64,000 nucleotides of DNA, taken from contig NZ_CP017279.1 in NCBI RefSeq assembly GCF_001750725.1, forward strand, positions 4,402,001 through 4,466,000, read 5' to 3'. Shown here piece by piece: positions 47,228-56,523 of this stretch; the first letter of the stretch is position 1; every line of letters starts with the position of its first letter. The position numbers and the translations under genes are program-made. The stretch is from Enterobacter ludwigii (GTDB taxonomy: Bacteria > Pseudomonadota > Gammaproteobacteria > Enterobacterales > Enterobacteriaceae). The notes under the pieces were generated by a model, which had not been told where the DNA came from, made no database searches, and saw only the letters and a program-made list of their open reading frames with translations.

Positions 47228-48842
47228 AGTCGGTATCTTCCAGTTGCTGGGCGGGACGCCGGGCGGGAATAAACAGTGAGAAAATGGCGCCGCGCGGGGT
47301 GTTATCGGCAATTTCTATCGCGCCGCCAGCCTGCGTAACATAGCTTTCGATCAGATACAGGCCAATCCCGTGATCGCCGCGTGTTTTGGTGGTGATGCCG
47401 CGTTCAAATATCCTGTCACGGATCTCCGGTTTGATGCCAACGCCCTGGTCGGCCACTTCGATAATCAGCTCCTGCTCGCTCAGTTTGATCAGCACTTCGA
47501 CCGGTGCATGGGGGAGCGGTGAGCGCTGCGTTGCTTCGATGGCGTTATCCAGCAGGTTGCCGATGATTGAGATCAGCTCTTCTTCAGCCAGCGACGGGAA
47601 CGGCCTGTCCAGCCGGCAGGCCGGGTCAAAACTGAGCTCGACCCCTTTCTCCCGCGCGCGGGCGGCTTTACCCAGCAGCAGGCCACACAGGGTCGGGGAG
47701 CTGAAGCGGGAAGAGATAAAGTCCAGCAGCTCCTGAGCGTGTTCCGACTGCGCCTGAATATAGCCAATCGCCTCTTCATAGCGGCCCATGTGCAGCAGGC
47801 CGGATAGAGTGGTCATGCGGTTCAACTGCTCATGACGCATGATGCGCAGGTTATCGACATAGCGTTTAACCTGGCTGAGCTGGGCGCTAAGCGAGTCAAT
47901 TTCATTCCGATCGCGGAAGGTGATCACCCAGCCCTGCAGCGAATCCTCAAGCATGATGCGCACCCGGCTGGCAATCACCGTGAGGGTGTTAAAACGGCAA
48001 ATTTCATCATGGGTATCTTTTGCCAGCATCGTCTGCGTCGAGAAGAACGGGACAGGGTCGATAACCTGGCTAATCAGCTGCCCGCGCAGTTCACGGGCTG
48101 GCTGGCTCAGGCCAAGCAACTTGCGCGCCGCCTGGTTGATCACCTCAATGCGCAGCTCATCATCGATGGCGATCACCCCTTCATAGATAGACTCCATCAT
48201 CGCCTTTTGCTGGCGCACCAGCAGGCCGATTTCCCGTGGCTCCAGGGAGAAGATCTGCTTCTTAATACTGCGGGTAAAGAACCAGGAGAAGATAAAGAGC
48301 GCAATCAACAGCAGCACGGCGGCCAGCAGGATATTGACCACTTTGCTGACGGTAATGGTATCAAGGTAGCTGGTGAGATAACCCACCGAGACAATCCCCA
48401 CCACTTGCCCCGCATCGTTGAAGATGGGCGCTTTGCTGCGCAGCGAAATACCCAACCCCCCTTTGCGGATGGTGGTGGTGCTTTTTCCCTGCAGGACTTC
48501 CTCATTGTCTCCACCGATAAGCGTCTTGCCCACTCTGTCGGCAAAGACCGAATGAAAAAGATGCAGACCTTTATTATCTCCAATCACAATAAAGCTGGCA
48601 TCACTGTGAGCGGCAATTTTCTGCATAAAATCATGGATGGCTTTGATATCTTTTTGTTCAACCTCATCACGTAATGAGGGAATAAGTGCGATCTCTTCCG
48701 CCTGTATTTTGGCACGTGCGCTCATTTCCTGATAAAGCTGCTTGCCGACATCGACGTAATAATATCCGCCCAGTAACGCAAAAAGTACTGAGAAAAAGGC
48801 GACCAGCGAAATAAACAGCTTAATCTGAAACGATACTTTCAT
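47217..48842 (-). CDS. citA: Citrate sensor histidine kinase CitA
   Basis: 541 residues from MKVSFQIKLFISLVAFF. Two membrane helices enclose a periplasmic PAS-like citrate-binding domain (DADRVGK-type region with FADRVGKTLIGGD, then TTTIRKGGLGISLRSKAPI, the basic residues that bind citrate in Klebsiella CitA). A cytoplasmic PAS domain, the DHp His in LRIMRHEQLNRM and the ATPase motifs LLDNAIEA, DQGVGI and GDHGIGLYL follow. The start at 48884 has no ribosome site. Phosphorylates CitB. Confidence 0.93.
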   Translation of the reverse strand: MKVSFQIKLFISLVAFFSVLFALLGGYYYVDVGKQLYQEMSARAKIQAEEIALIPSLRDEVEQKDIKAIHDFMQKIAAHSDASFIVIGDNKGLHLFHSVFADRVGKTLIGGDNEEVLQGKSTTTIRKGGLGISLRSKAPIFNDAGQVVGIVSVGYLTSYLDTITVSKVVNILLAAVLLLIALFIFSWFFTRSIKKQIFSLEPREIGLLVRQQKAMMESIYEGVIAIDDELRIEVINQAARKLLGLSQPARELRGQLISQVIDPVPFFSTQTMLAKDTHDEICRFNTLTVIASRVRIMLEDSLQGWVITFRDRNEIDSLSAQLSQVKRYVDNLRIMRHEQLNRMTTLSGLLHMGRYEEAIGYIQAQSEHAQELLDFISSRFSSPTLCGLLLGKAARAREKGVELSFDPACRLDRPFPSLAEEELISIIGNLLDNAIEATQRSPLPHAPVEVLIKLSEQELIIEVADQGVGIKPEIRDRIFERGITTKTRGDHGIGLYLIESYVTQAGGAIEIADNTPRGAIFSLFIPARRPAQQLEDTDYAT

Positions 48843-49187
48843 AACTATCACGCGAGGTAGCAGCAAAGATTGCCAATATATCATCTTTTTTCGCGCCGAT
48901 GCCCGGTTTGCCGAAAACTTGTGATCCCTTGCACAGCAGGCCCTGTAAAAGAATTTTCCGAATAGCCTATGCGCCTGAAGCCGTCTGGAGAAATGTTATT
49001 TGATTGTTCGTTTTAGAAAAGAAACCATAAAAACCACGGCAATAAATAAGGCGTAAATCACATTAAATAAAAGAAACCATTAAAACCATAGCTGCCATAA
49101 AAACTTCGCTTTTAATATGCCATCCCTCACATAAAGTAAGCCTTTGTGACTCTAAGCTGAACGCACAAAATAACTAAGGGGCTTATT
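48843..49187. other. 345-bp control region between citA and citS
   Basis: Divergent promoter region, AT-rich from 49000 to 49130. It contains the 20-bp direct repeat described separately. AAGGGG before the citS ATG is the citS ribosome site. Confidence 0.6.
49017..49088 (+). repeat. Phased 20-bp direct repeat, candidate CitB operator
   Basis: AAAAGAAACCAT(A/T)AAAACCA occurs at 49017-49036 and 49069-49088, 52 bp apart or about five helical turns. Each copy contains two AAACCA half-sites 9 bp apart. It lies 100-170 bp before citS. The layout suits a dimeric response regulator bound at two sites on one face. Confidence 0.55.
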
Positions 49188-50549
49188 ATGAGCACAACTG
49201 ACGATTCTTTCTCTGTTACCCACGACCCGATTGATATTCAGCGACCATCACTCAAAGAGCGCTGGTGGCATATTATGGATACGTGGAAAATCGGAATTAT
49301 CCCTCTGCCACTGTTTGTCCTGGCCGGCGCGCTGATTGCCATTGATTGCCTCGGCGGCAAACTGCCCAGCGATATCGTGGTGATGGTCGCCACGCTCGCG
49401 TTCTTCGGTTTTGCCTGCGGTGAGTTTGGCAAGCGCCTGCCGATTGTCGGTAAACTCGGCGCGGCGGCGATTTGTGCCACTTTTATTCCTTCGGCACTGG
49501 TCTATTACGGTCTGCTGCCGGATGTGGTGGTGGAGTCCACCACGAAGTTCTACAAATCCACCAACATTCTGTATCTCTACATCTGCTGCATCATTGTCGG
49601 CAGCATCATGAGCATGAACCGCACCGTGCTGATTCAGGGCTTCCTGCGCATCTTCTTCCCGATGCTCTGCGGCGAAATTGTCGGCATGATTGTTGGCATG
49701 GGCGTAGGGATAGCGCTGGGCCTTGAGCCATTCCAGATCTTCTTCTTTATCATTCTGCCGATCATGGCGGGCGGTGTTGGGGAAGGGGCGATCCCGCTCT
49801 CCATCGGCTATGCCACCCTGCTGCATATGGACCAGGGCGTGGCGCTCGGTCGCGTTCTGCCTATGGTTATGCTCGGCGGTCTGACGGCAATCATCATCTC
49901 CGGCTGCCTCAATCAGCTCGGTAAACGTTACCCGCACCTGACCGGCGAAGGCCAGCTGATGCCTAACCGTGCGAATACCGATGGAACCACCGCACAGCCT
50001 GCGTTCTCCGGTAAAGCAGACGTCACCACGATCGCTTCTGGCGCACTGCTGGCCGTTCTGCTCTACATGCTGGGGATGCTCGGCCACAAGCTGATTGGCC
50101 TGCCTGCGCCGGTTGGCATGCTGTTTATGGCGGTGCTGGTCAAGCTTTGCAATGGTGCTTCTCCGCGTCTGCTGGAAGGCTCTCAGGTGGTGTATAAATT
50201 CTTCCAGACGTCAGTAACTTACCCCATTCTCTTCGCTGTGGGCGTGGCCATTACCCCCTGGCATGAACTGGTCGCCGCATTCACGCTGACCAACCTGCTG
50301 GTGATTGTCAGCACCGTCTCCGCGCTGGTGGCGACCGGTTTCTTCGTGGGCAAAAAGATTGGCATGCACCCGATTGATGTCGCCATCGTCTCCTGCTGCC
50401 AGAGCGGCCAGGGCGGTACCGGTGACGTGGCGATTCTGACCGCAGGCAACCGTATGAGTCTGATGCCCTTCGCCCAGATTGCTACCCGTATTGGCGGCGC
50501 GATTAACGTCTCCATCTCTCTGCTGATACTGGGCAACTTCCTCGTTTAA
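49188..50549 (+). CDS. citS: Na+/citrate symporter CitS
   Basis: 453 residues of the 2-hydroxycarboxylate transporter family. Both signature reentrant-loop motifs occur: GGVGEG in IMAGGVGEGAIPLS and GQGGTGD in CQSGQGGTGDVA. It imports citrate with Na+ for anaerobic fermentation. AAGGGG precedes the ATG. It heads the operon citS-FAH-citCDEFXG, with 17 bp to the next gene. Confidence 0.93.
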   Translation: MSTTDDSFSVTHDPIDIQRPSLKERWWHIMDTWKIGIIPLPLFVLAGALIAIDCLGGKLPSDIVVMVATLAFFGFACGEFGKRLPIVGKLGAAAICATFIPSALVYYGLLPDVVVESTTKFYKSTNILYLYICCIIVGSIMSMNRTVLIQGFLRIFFPMLCGEIVGMIVGMGVGIALGLEPFQIFFFIILPIMAGGVGEGAIPLSIGYATLLHMDQGVALGRVLPMVMLGGLTAIIISGCLNQLGKRYPHLTGEGQLMPNRANTDGTTAQPAFSGKADVTTIASGALLAVLLYMLGMLGHKLIGLPAPVGMLFMAVLVKLCNGASPRLLEGSQVVYKFFQTSVTYPILFAVGVAITPWHELVAAFTLTNLLVIVSTVSALVATGFFVGKKIGMHPIDVAIVSCCQSGQGGTGDVAILTAGNRMSLMPFAQIATRIGGAINVSISLLILGNFLV

Positions 50550-50566
50550 GTTTTCAGGAAAGAACA

Positions 50567-51430
50567 ATGAAACTCGCAAGCTTTTTATACCAGGGAACAC
50601 GCAGCTACGGCATCGTTCAGGCCGAAGGTGTGATTGATTTAGGTCGCCGTCTCGGCGACCGCTACAGCGACCTCAAAGCGCTGCTGCAGGGCAACGGGCT
50701 GGCTGAGGCCACCCGTTATCTCAACGACGCCGTGGATGTCCCTCTGAATGCCATCACCTTCTTACCGGTGATTGAGCAGCCGGAAAAAATCCTCTGCGTG
50801 GGCATGAACTACGCCGACAAACGCAAAGAGTTTGACCAGCACAACCCGGCGCCGACGCTGTTTGTCCGCTTCCCGGATTCGCAGACCGGCCACAACGAAC
50901 CGGTGCTGAAGCCGCGTCACTCCAGTGAATTCGACTACGAAGGAGAGCTGGCGGTCATCATCGGCAAAGCCGGAGAGAACATCAGCCGTGATGAGGCGCT
51001 GCGCCATGTGGCAGGTTACAGCTGCTATATGGACGGCTCCGCCCGCGACTGGCAGCACACCTGGTTTACGGCAGGCAAGAACTGGCGTCAGACCGGAGCG
51101 TTTGGCCCGTGGATGGCGACGGCTGATGAGATCCCGGACCCGCACCAGCTGGCGATCCGCACCTGGCTTAACGGCCGTATGGTGCAGGAAGACAACACCA
51201 GCAGCATGATCCACAAGGTCGCGGAGCTTATCGAATACATCAGCACCTTTACCCGCCTCAGCCCGGGCGATGTGATCATCACCGGCTCCCCTGGCGGCGT
51301 GGGCAAAAAGCGCAACCCGCCGCTGTTCATGAAAGAGGGCGATCGCATTGAGGTGGAGATCGAGCATATCGGTCATCTGAGCAATGTGATCATGGAAGCG
51401 CCCGCCACCGGGCTTGCGGCAGCACACTGA
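50567..51430 (+). CDS. FAH-family protein, candidate soluble oxaloacetate decarboxylase
   Basis: 287 residues of the fumarylacetoacetate hydrolase family. The metal ligands are E125 and E127 in DYEGELAVIIG and D156 in YMDGSARDWQ; the C-terminal GSPGGVGKKRNPP loop is typical. Family members FAHD1 and Corynebacterium Cg1458 decarboxylate oxaloacetate. It lies inside the citrate operon, between citS and citC, with no oadGAB genes present, so oxaloacetate to pyruvate is the likely reaction. Ring or acylpyruvate hydrolase activity is an alternative. AGGAAAG precedes the ATG. Confidence 0.85.
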   Translation: MKLASFLYQGTRSYGIVQAEGVIDLGRRLGDRYSDLKALLQGNGLAEATRYLNDAVDVPLNAITFLPVIEQPEKILCVGMNYADKRKEFDQHNPAPTLFVRFPDSQTGHNEPVLKPRHSSEFDYEGELAVIIGKAGENISRDEALRHVAGYSCYMDGSARDWQHTWFTAGKNWRQTGAFGPWMATADEIPDPHQLAIRTWLNGRMVQEDNTSSMIHKVAELIEYISTFTRLSPGDVIITGSPGGVGKKRNPPLFMKEGDRIEVEIEHIGHLSNVIMEAPATGLAAAH

Positions 51431-51440
51431 GTAAAACGGC

Positions 51441-52466
51441 ATGAACAGTCAACCCACTATTGATTTTCGCCACACCCTTGTGGCGAAACACCCGGAACGC
51501 TTAAGCCAGATCCGTTACCTGCTGGCAGACAGCGGCCTTGGCCTGGACAACGACATCACGCTGTTTGTCGAAGCCTGGTCCGGCACGCAGCTGGTGGGTT
51601 GTGCCGGGCTTGCCGCTAACGTCATCAAGTGCGTGGCGGTAAACGAGCAGCTTCGTGGGGAGAACCTCAGCGCACGGTTGCTGGCAGAGGTGGAAAATGC
51701 GGCGCTGGAGCGCGGCCATTTTCACCTCTTCCTCTGCACCCGTCCGTGCAACAAGGAGCGCTTTGGCCGCAGCGGCTTCTGGCCGATTGCCCAGAGCGGG
51801 AACAACGCGGTGCTGATGGAGAACACCCCGCAGGGGATCCAGCGCTACTGCCGCGCGCTCAAGTGCCAGCGCAAGGCCGGGAAGAAGATTGGCGCGATCG
51901 TGATGAATGCGAATCCGTTTACCCTCGGCCACCGGCATCTGGTCGAGCAGGCCGCGGGGCAGTGCGATGCGCTGCATCTGTTTGTGGTGCGCGAGGATGC
52001 CTCGTTCTTCCCGTTCAGCGCCCGGCTAGAGATGGTACGGGCGGGCGTGGCGCATCTGCCGAACGTGATTGTGCATGAAGGATCGCAGTACATCATCTCC
52101 CGCGCCACGTTCCCGGCCTACTTCCTGAAAGAGACCGGCAAAGTACAGCAGGCGTGGAGCGAAATCGATGTGCTGATCTTCCGGGACTTCATCGCTCCGG
52201 CGCTGGGTATTACGCATCGCTTTATCGGTTCGGAGCCGTTTTGCGATATCACCCGTCAGTACAACCAGACGCTGCACGACCTGCTGGCCTCGCAGATTGA
52301 CGTGGTGGAAATGCCGCGCATCAAGGTCACCGGCAACGCTATTTCCGCGTCGGAAGTCCGCCGCTTGCTGAAGACACAGCAGTTTTCCCGGATCCGGGAG
52401 ATTGTCCCGGACTCCACCTTCGCGCACCTCGAAACGCATTACCGTGCGAGTGCGGAAGTCGCATAA
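51441..52466 (+). CDS. citC: [Citrate (pro-3S)-lyase] ligase CitC
   Basis: 341 residues. An N-terminal GNAT-like domain precedes a nucleotidyltransferase domain with the HXGH-type motif NANPFTLGHRHLV and a later ISASEVRRLL. It acetylates the thiol of the citrate lyase prosthetic group with ATP and acetate, switching the lyase on. The ribosome site is weak, suggesting coupling to the gene 10 bp upstream. Confidence 0.95.
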   Translation: MNSQPTIDFRHTLVAKHPERLSQIRYLLADSGLGLDNDITLFVEAWSGTQLVGCAGLAANVIKCVAVNEQLRGENLSARLLAEVENAALERGHFHLFLCTRPCNKERFGRSGFWPIAQSGNNAVLMENTPQGIQRYCRALKCQRKAGKKIGAIVMNANPFTLGHRHLVEQAAGQCDALHLFVVREDASFFPFSARLEMVRAGVAHLPNVIVHEGSQYIISRATFPAYFLKETGKVQQAWSEIDVLIFRDFIAPALGITHRFIGSEPFCDITRQYNQTLHDLLASQIDVVEMPRIKVTGNAISASEVRRLLKTQQFSRIREIVPDSTFAHLETHYRASAEVA

Positions 52467-52482
52467 CTATCAGGAATTTATC

Positions 52483-52776
52483 ATGAAAATTGTTAGGGAG
52501 GCGCTGGCCGGTACACAGGAGTCCAGCGACCTGATGGTAAAAATTGCCCCCGCTCAGGGTGAGCTGGAAATTATCATCCACAGTGAAGTGATTAAGCAGT
52601 TTGGCGAACATATTCGCCAGGTCGTTAACGACACATTGCGCGCCATGAACGTGCACCAGGGATTAATTATTGTTGAAGACAAAGGGGCGCTGGACTGTGT
52701 GATCCGCGCCCGCCTGCAAAGTGCGCTCCTGCGCGCAGCCGTTGAGCCGACACTCAACTGGGGGGCGCTGAAATGA
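52483..52776 (+). CDS. citD: Citrate lyase acyl carrier protein (gamma subunit)
   Basis: 97 residues, the normal size. The attachment serine for 2'-(5''-phosphoribosyl)-3'-dephospho-CoA is S14 in [18 protein letters not shown] precedes the ATG. Its stop overlaps the citE start by 4 bp. Confidence 0.95.
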   Translation: MKIVREALAGTQESSDLMVKIAPAQGELEIIIHSEVIKQFGEHIRQVVNDTLRAMNVHQGLIIVEDKGALDCVIRARLQSALLRAAVEPTLNWGALK

Positions 52777-53648
52777 GCAAACTCCGCCGCAGTATGCTGT
52801 TCCTGCCGGGCGCAAACGCCGCCATGCTCTCTACGGCATTTATCTACCGCCCGGACTCCATCATGTTTGACCTTGAAGACGCCGTCGCCCTGCGCGAGAA
52901 GGATACCGCGCGCATGCTGGTGTTTCATGCCCTGCAGCACCCGATGTATCAGGATATCGAAACCGTGGTGCGCATTAACCCGCTGAGCACGCCGTTTGGC
53001 TTGCTGGATCTGGAAGCCGCCGTGCGGGCAGGGGTGGACGTGATTCGATTGCCGAAAACCGACACCCCAGAGGATATCGATGAGCTGGAAGGGCATCTGG
53101 CGCGTATTGAGCGTGAATGCGGGCGCGAGCCGGGCTCGACCCGCGTCATGGCGGCTATTGAATCGGCGATTGGGGTGATTAACGCCGTGGCCATTGCCCG
53201 CAGTTCTCCGCGCTTAATCGGGATCGCGCTGGCCGCCTTTGATTATGTGATGGACATGCAGACGGAACGCGGGGATGGCACTGAGCTGTTTTATGCCCGC
53301 TGTGCCGTGCTGCACGCCGCCCGCGCCGCGGGTATCGACGCTTTCGACGTGGTGTGGTCGGACGTTAACGATGAAGCCGGCTTCCTGCGCGAGGTCGATT
53401 TGATCCGCAAGATGGGCTTTAACGGTAAATCGCTGATTAACCCACGTCAGATTGACCTGTTACATAACGCCTATGCCCCAACCCAGCAGGAAGTGGATCA
53501 CGCGAAACGGGTGATTGAAGCGGCAGAAGAGGGGGAGCGTAACGGCCTGGGCGTCGTGTCGCTCAACGGCAAAATGGTCGATGCCCCTATTATTAACCAC
53601 GCGCAGATGGTGCTGGAACGCGCGGCGGCCTCCGGCGTGCGTCGTTAA
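52773..53648 (+). CDS. citE: Citrate lyase beta subunit (citryl-ACP lyase)
   Basis: 291 residues of the HpcH/HpaI aldolase family. The Mg2+ site residues are in MFDLEDAVA and [14 protein letters not shown]; the N-terminus [18 protein letters not shown] is typical. It cleaves citryl-ACP to acetyl-ACP and oxaloacetate. It overlaps citD by 4 bp and precedes citF by 10 bp. Confidence 0.96.
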   Translation: MSKLRRSMLFLPGANAAMLSTAFIYRPDSIMFDLEDAVALREKDTARMLVFHALQHPMYQDIETVVRINPLSTPFGLLDLEAAVRAGVDVIRLPKTDTPEDIDELEGHLARIERECGREPGSTRVMAAIESAIGVINAVAIARSSPRLIGIALAAFDYVMDMQTERGDGTELFYARCAVLHAARAAGIDAFDVVWSDVNDEAGFLREVDLIRKMGFNGKSLINPRQIDLLHNAYAPTQQEVDHAKRVIEAAEEGERNGLGVVSLNGKMVDAPIINHAQMVLERAAASGVRR

Positions 53649-53658
53649 GGATTACACA

Positions 53659-55176
53659 ATGAATCAGATAGAACTTCTCCATGTGAATTTCCCCCATCTG
53701 CGGGACTTAAAACCGTTTGATGCCGCCCACAGCGCAACGCCATGGCTGAACAGCCCTGACGAAAAACACACCCGTAAGCTCTGTGCTTCGGTCGAAGAGG
53801 CGGTGTTACGCAGCGGGTTACAGGACGGGATGACCGTCTCCTTCCACCACGCGTTTCGCGAAGGCGACCGGGTGATCAATACCGTCGTGGCGCTGCTTGC
53901 GCGTATGGGCTTTAAAAACCTGACGCTGGCTTCCAGCTCGCTGATGACCTGTAACGACGCGCTGATCGAACACATCGAAAGCGGCGTTATCACCCGGATT
54001 TACACCTCCGGTATGCGTGGCAAGCTGGCGGACGCTATCTCACACGGGTTGATGGCCGAGCCGGTACAAATTCACTCCCACGGCGGGCGCGTGAAGCTGT
54101 TGCAGGACGGCGAGCTGAATATCGACGTGGCGTTTCTTGGCGTGCCGTGCAGCGATGAATTTGGCAACGCCAACGGCACGCACGGGAAATCGTGCTGCGG
54201 CTCGCTTGGCTATGCAATGGTGGATGCGCATTTTGCCCGCAAGGTGGTGCTGCTGACCGAAGAACTGGTGCCGTTCCCGAATATGCCCGCCAGCCTGGTG
54301 CAGGATCAGGTGGATTACATTGTGCAGGTGGAGAGCGTGGGTGACCCGGCGAAAATCAGCGTCGGTGCAGCTCGCGTGACCAGTAATCCGCGTGAGCTGA
54401 TGATTGCCCGCTACGCGGCGGATGTGATTGAACATTCAGGCTATTTCAAACCCGGTTTTTCCATGCAGACCGGCTCCGGTGCGGCGGCTACCGCCTGTAC
54501 CCGCTTTATGGAGGAGAAAATGGAGCGCAGCGGCGTGAAGGCGCGCTTCGCGCTCGGGGGCATTACCGGCAGCCTGGTGGATCTGCACGAGAAAGGCCTG
54601 ATCGAAAAGCTGCTCGATACCCAGTGTTTCGATGGCCAGGCCGCGGCCTCGCTGGCACGAAATCCGAATCATGTGGAGATCTCCACCAACGTTTATGCCA
54701 ACCCCGGCAGCAAGGCAGCAAGCTGCGACCAGCTTGATGTGGTGATCCTGAGCGCCCTGGAAATTGACGTCGATTTTAACGTCAATGTTATTACCGGCTC
54801 TGACGGCGTAATGCGTGGGGCATCCGGCGGACATTGTGATGTGGCCGCGGCGGCGAACCTGACCATCGTGGTCGCCCCCCTGCTGCGTAGCCGTATTCCA
54901 ACCGTCGTGAAGCGGGTGACCACCCGGCTGACGCCCGGGGAGAGTATCGACGTGCTGGTCACCGATCACGGCATCGCGGTTAACCCGGCACGCCCGGAAA
55001 TCCGCGAACGACTGCTTGCCGCAGGCCTCAACGTTGTCGATATCAATGCGCTTTTCGAGCGGGCGATATCACTGACCGGCGTACCAAAACCCATTGAGTT
55101 TACCGACAAAATCGTCGGTGTGATCCGCTACCGCGACGGCAGCGTTATCGACACCGTTCGACAGGTGAAGGAGTAA
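53659..55176 (+). CDS. citF: Citrate lyase alpha subunit (citrate-ACP transferase)
   Basis: 505 residues, close to the E. coli length. It swaps the acetyl group on the acyl carrier for citrate. Conserved stretches include GVPCSDEFGNANGTHGKSCC and GGHCDVAAAANLTIVV. The start MNQIELLHVNFPHL is right after the citE stop; a longer in-frame start lies inside citE. Its stop overlaps the citX start by one base. Confidence 0.96.
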   Translation: MNQIELLHVNFPHLRDLKPFDAAHSATPWLNSPDEKHTRKLCASVEEAVLRSGLQDGMTVSFHHAFREGDRVINTVVALLARMGFKNLTLASSSLMTCNDALIEHIESGVITRIYTSGMRGKLADAISHGLMAEPVQIHSHGGRVKLLQDGELNIDVAFLGVPCSDEFGNANGTHGKSCCGSLGYAMVDAHFARKVVLLTEELVPFPNMPASLVQDQVDYIVQVESVGDPAKISVGAARVTSNPRELMIARYAADVIEHSGYFKPGFSMQTGSGAAATACTRFMEEKMERSGVKARFALGGITGSLVDLHEKGLIEKLLDTQCFDGQAAASLARNPNHVEISTNVYANPGSKAASCDQLDVVILSALEIDVDFNVNVITGSDGVMRGASGGHCDVAAAANLTIVVAPLLRSRIPTVVKRVTTRLTPGESIDVLVTDHGIAVNPARPEIRERLLAAGLNVVDINALFERAISLTGVPKPIEFTDKIVGVIRYRDGSVIDTVRQVKE

Positions 55177-55718
55177 TGATGACTGTAGCGACACCCGTGC
55201 GGGCGGGTGTCAGCCTGGAGGAGCTGCTGGCGGCGAAAGAGCGCCGTGCAGCACGCCAGACTGACTGGCTCACGCACTATCAACAACCGGTGATTTCTCT
55301 CACGCTCGTCACCCCCGGGGAGATCAAAGACAGCCTGCGCTATCGCAATACGATGGGCGTGGCATTGCAGATGTGCGACCAGCTGCTGTGGGAAAACCGC
55401 TGGCAGGTGCTGGACCGCCAGGTGCTGTGGCTGCCCACCGGGCCAGAAGCAATCTGGTGCGTGGCGCATCCGGCGGCGGAAATCAAAGCGCACTGTACGG
55501 ATCTGGAGCAGACTCACCCACTCGGCAGGCTGTGGGATTTGGATGTGATCTGCCCGGTACAGGGGCATGTGGGGCGCCAGTCTTTAGGGACACATCTCCG
55601 GCGCTGTCTGGTATGTGATGAGCCTGCCCACGCCTGTTCTCGTTCGCGTAAGCATCCTGTAGAGCAGGTGGTGGCTCGCGTGGAGAAGATGATCGATGAC
55701 TGGTTTGCTCGCGACTAA
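55176..55718 (+). CDS. citX: Apo-citrate lyase phosphoribosyl-dephospho-CoA transferase CitX
   Basis: 180 residues. The motif GRLWDLDVICP carries the conserved acidic residues of the transferase. It moves the prosthetic group onto CitD. Two ATG codons in a row (55176, 55179) are both possible. It overlaps citG by 23 bp in another frame. Confidence 0.94.
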   Translation: MMTVATPVRAGVSLEELLAAKERRAARQTDWLTHYQQPVISLTLVTPGEIKDSLRYRNTMGVALQMCDQLLWENRWQVLDRQVLWLPTGPEAIWCVAHPAAEIKAHCTDLEQTHPLGRLWDLDVICPVQGHVGRQSLGTHLRRCLVCDEPAHACSRSRKHPVEQVVARVEKMIDDWFARD

Positions 55719-56505
55719 CCCGCAGCCATGCGATGTGCCAGGGCTTGCCGAAGAGGCGTTATGGCAGGAGCTGGCGTTGACGCCAAAGCCGGGTCTGGTG
55801 GATAAGCTCAACAACGGTGCACACCGCGATATGGACCATGCGCTGTTTGCCCGCAGTATTGCGGCTATCACCCCGTGGTTTGCGCGCTTTGCAGAGCTGG
55901 GTCATACCCATGCGGATAAACCCGCGGCGGAACAAATACGGATCATTCGCCCGATGGGCATTGCCTGTGAACAGGCAATGTACGCTGCAACATGCGGGGT
56001 GAACACGCATAAAGGCGGCATTTTTGCCCTCGGTTTGCTGTGCTTTGCCGCCGGACGTGTGAAACACGCCACGGCTGAGAGCCTCTGTAGTGAGGTGAGT
56101 CACCTCTGTCGCGGGCTGGTAGCGCGTGAGCTGGCAGCACGCAGTGGACAGGCGACGGCAGGGGAGCGGCAGTTTCAGCAGTATGGGTTAACCGGCGCAC
56201 GGGGCGAAGCGGAAAGCGGTTTTGCTACGGTGCGTGCAGCGCTGGCGCAATGGAACGGGCACGCGCTGCATGACCTGCTGCTGCGCCTGATGGCGATGAA
56301 TCAGGACAGTAACCTGGTGTCGCGCGGCGGTATGGAAGGGCTGCGTTATGTGCAGGGGTATGCGCGGGCATTACTGACGCGTGGCTGGGATCGTGATGCA
56401 TTAATACAGATGGACAATGCGCTCATTGAACGGAATTTAAGCCCGGGCGGCAGTGCGGATTTATTGTCGGTAGGATGGGTGCTGGCGAAATTACCCCTCT
56501 CCTGA
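55696..56505 (+). CDS. citG: Triphosphoribosyl-dephospho-CoA synthase CitG
   Basis: 269 residues. Conserved stretches LTPKPGLVDKLNNGAHRDMD, GVNTHKGGIFALGLL and QDSNLVSRGGMEG. It makes the prosthetic-group precursor from dephospho-CoA and ATP. Separate citX and citG genes match E. coli; Leuconostoc fuses them. The last codons (LPLS and stop) lie inside a CCCTCTCC-type palindrome. Last gene of the operon. Confidence 0.94.
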   Translation: MTGLLATNPQPCDVPGLAEEALWQELALTPKPGLVDKLNNGAHRDMDHALFARSIAAITPWFARFAELGHTHADKPAAEQIRIIRPMGIACEQAMYAATCGVNTHKGGIFALGLLCFAAGRVKHATAESLCSEVSHLCRGLVARELAARSGQATAGERQFQQYGLTGARGEAESGFATVRAALAQWNGHALHDLLLRLMAMNQDSNLVSRGGMEGLRYVQGYARALLTRGWDRDALIQMDNALIERNLSPGGSADLLSVGWVLAKLPLS

Positions 56506-56516
56506 AAGGAGAGGGG
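56494..56516. repeat. CCCTCTCC-type palindrome, copy 4, overlapping the citG end
   Basis: CCCCTCTCCT, GAA, AGGAGAGGGG: a nearly perfect 10-bp stem. The TGA of citG is in the loop. It lies between the convergent citG and nupG and may be their terminator. Confidence 0.75.
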
Positions 56517-56523
56517 ATAATCA

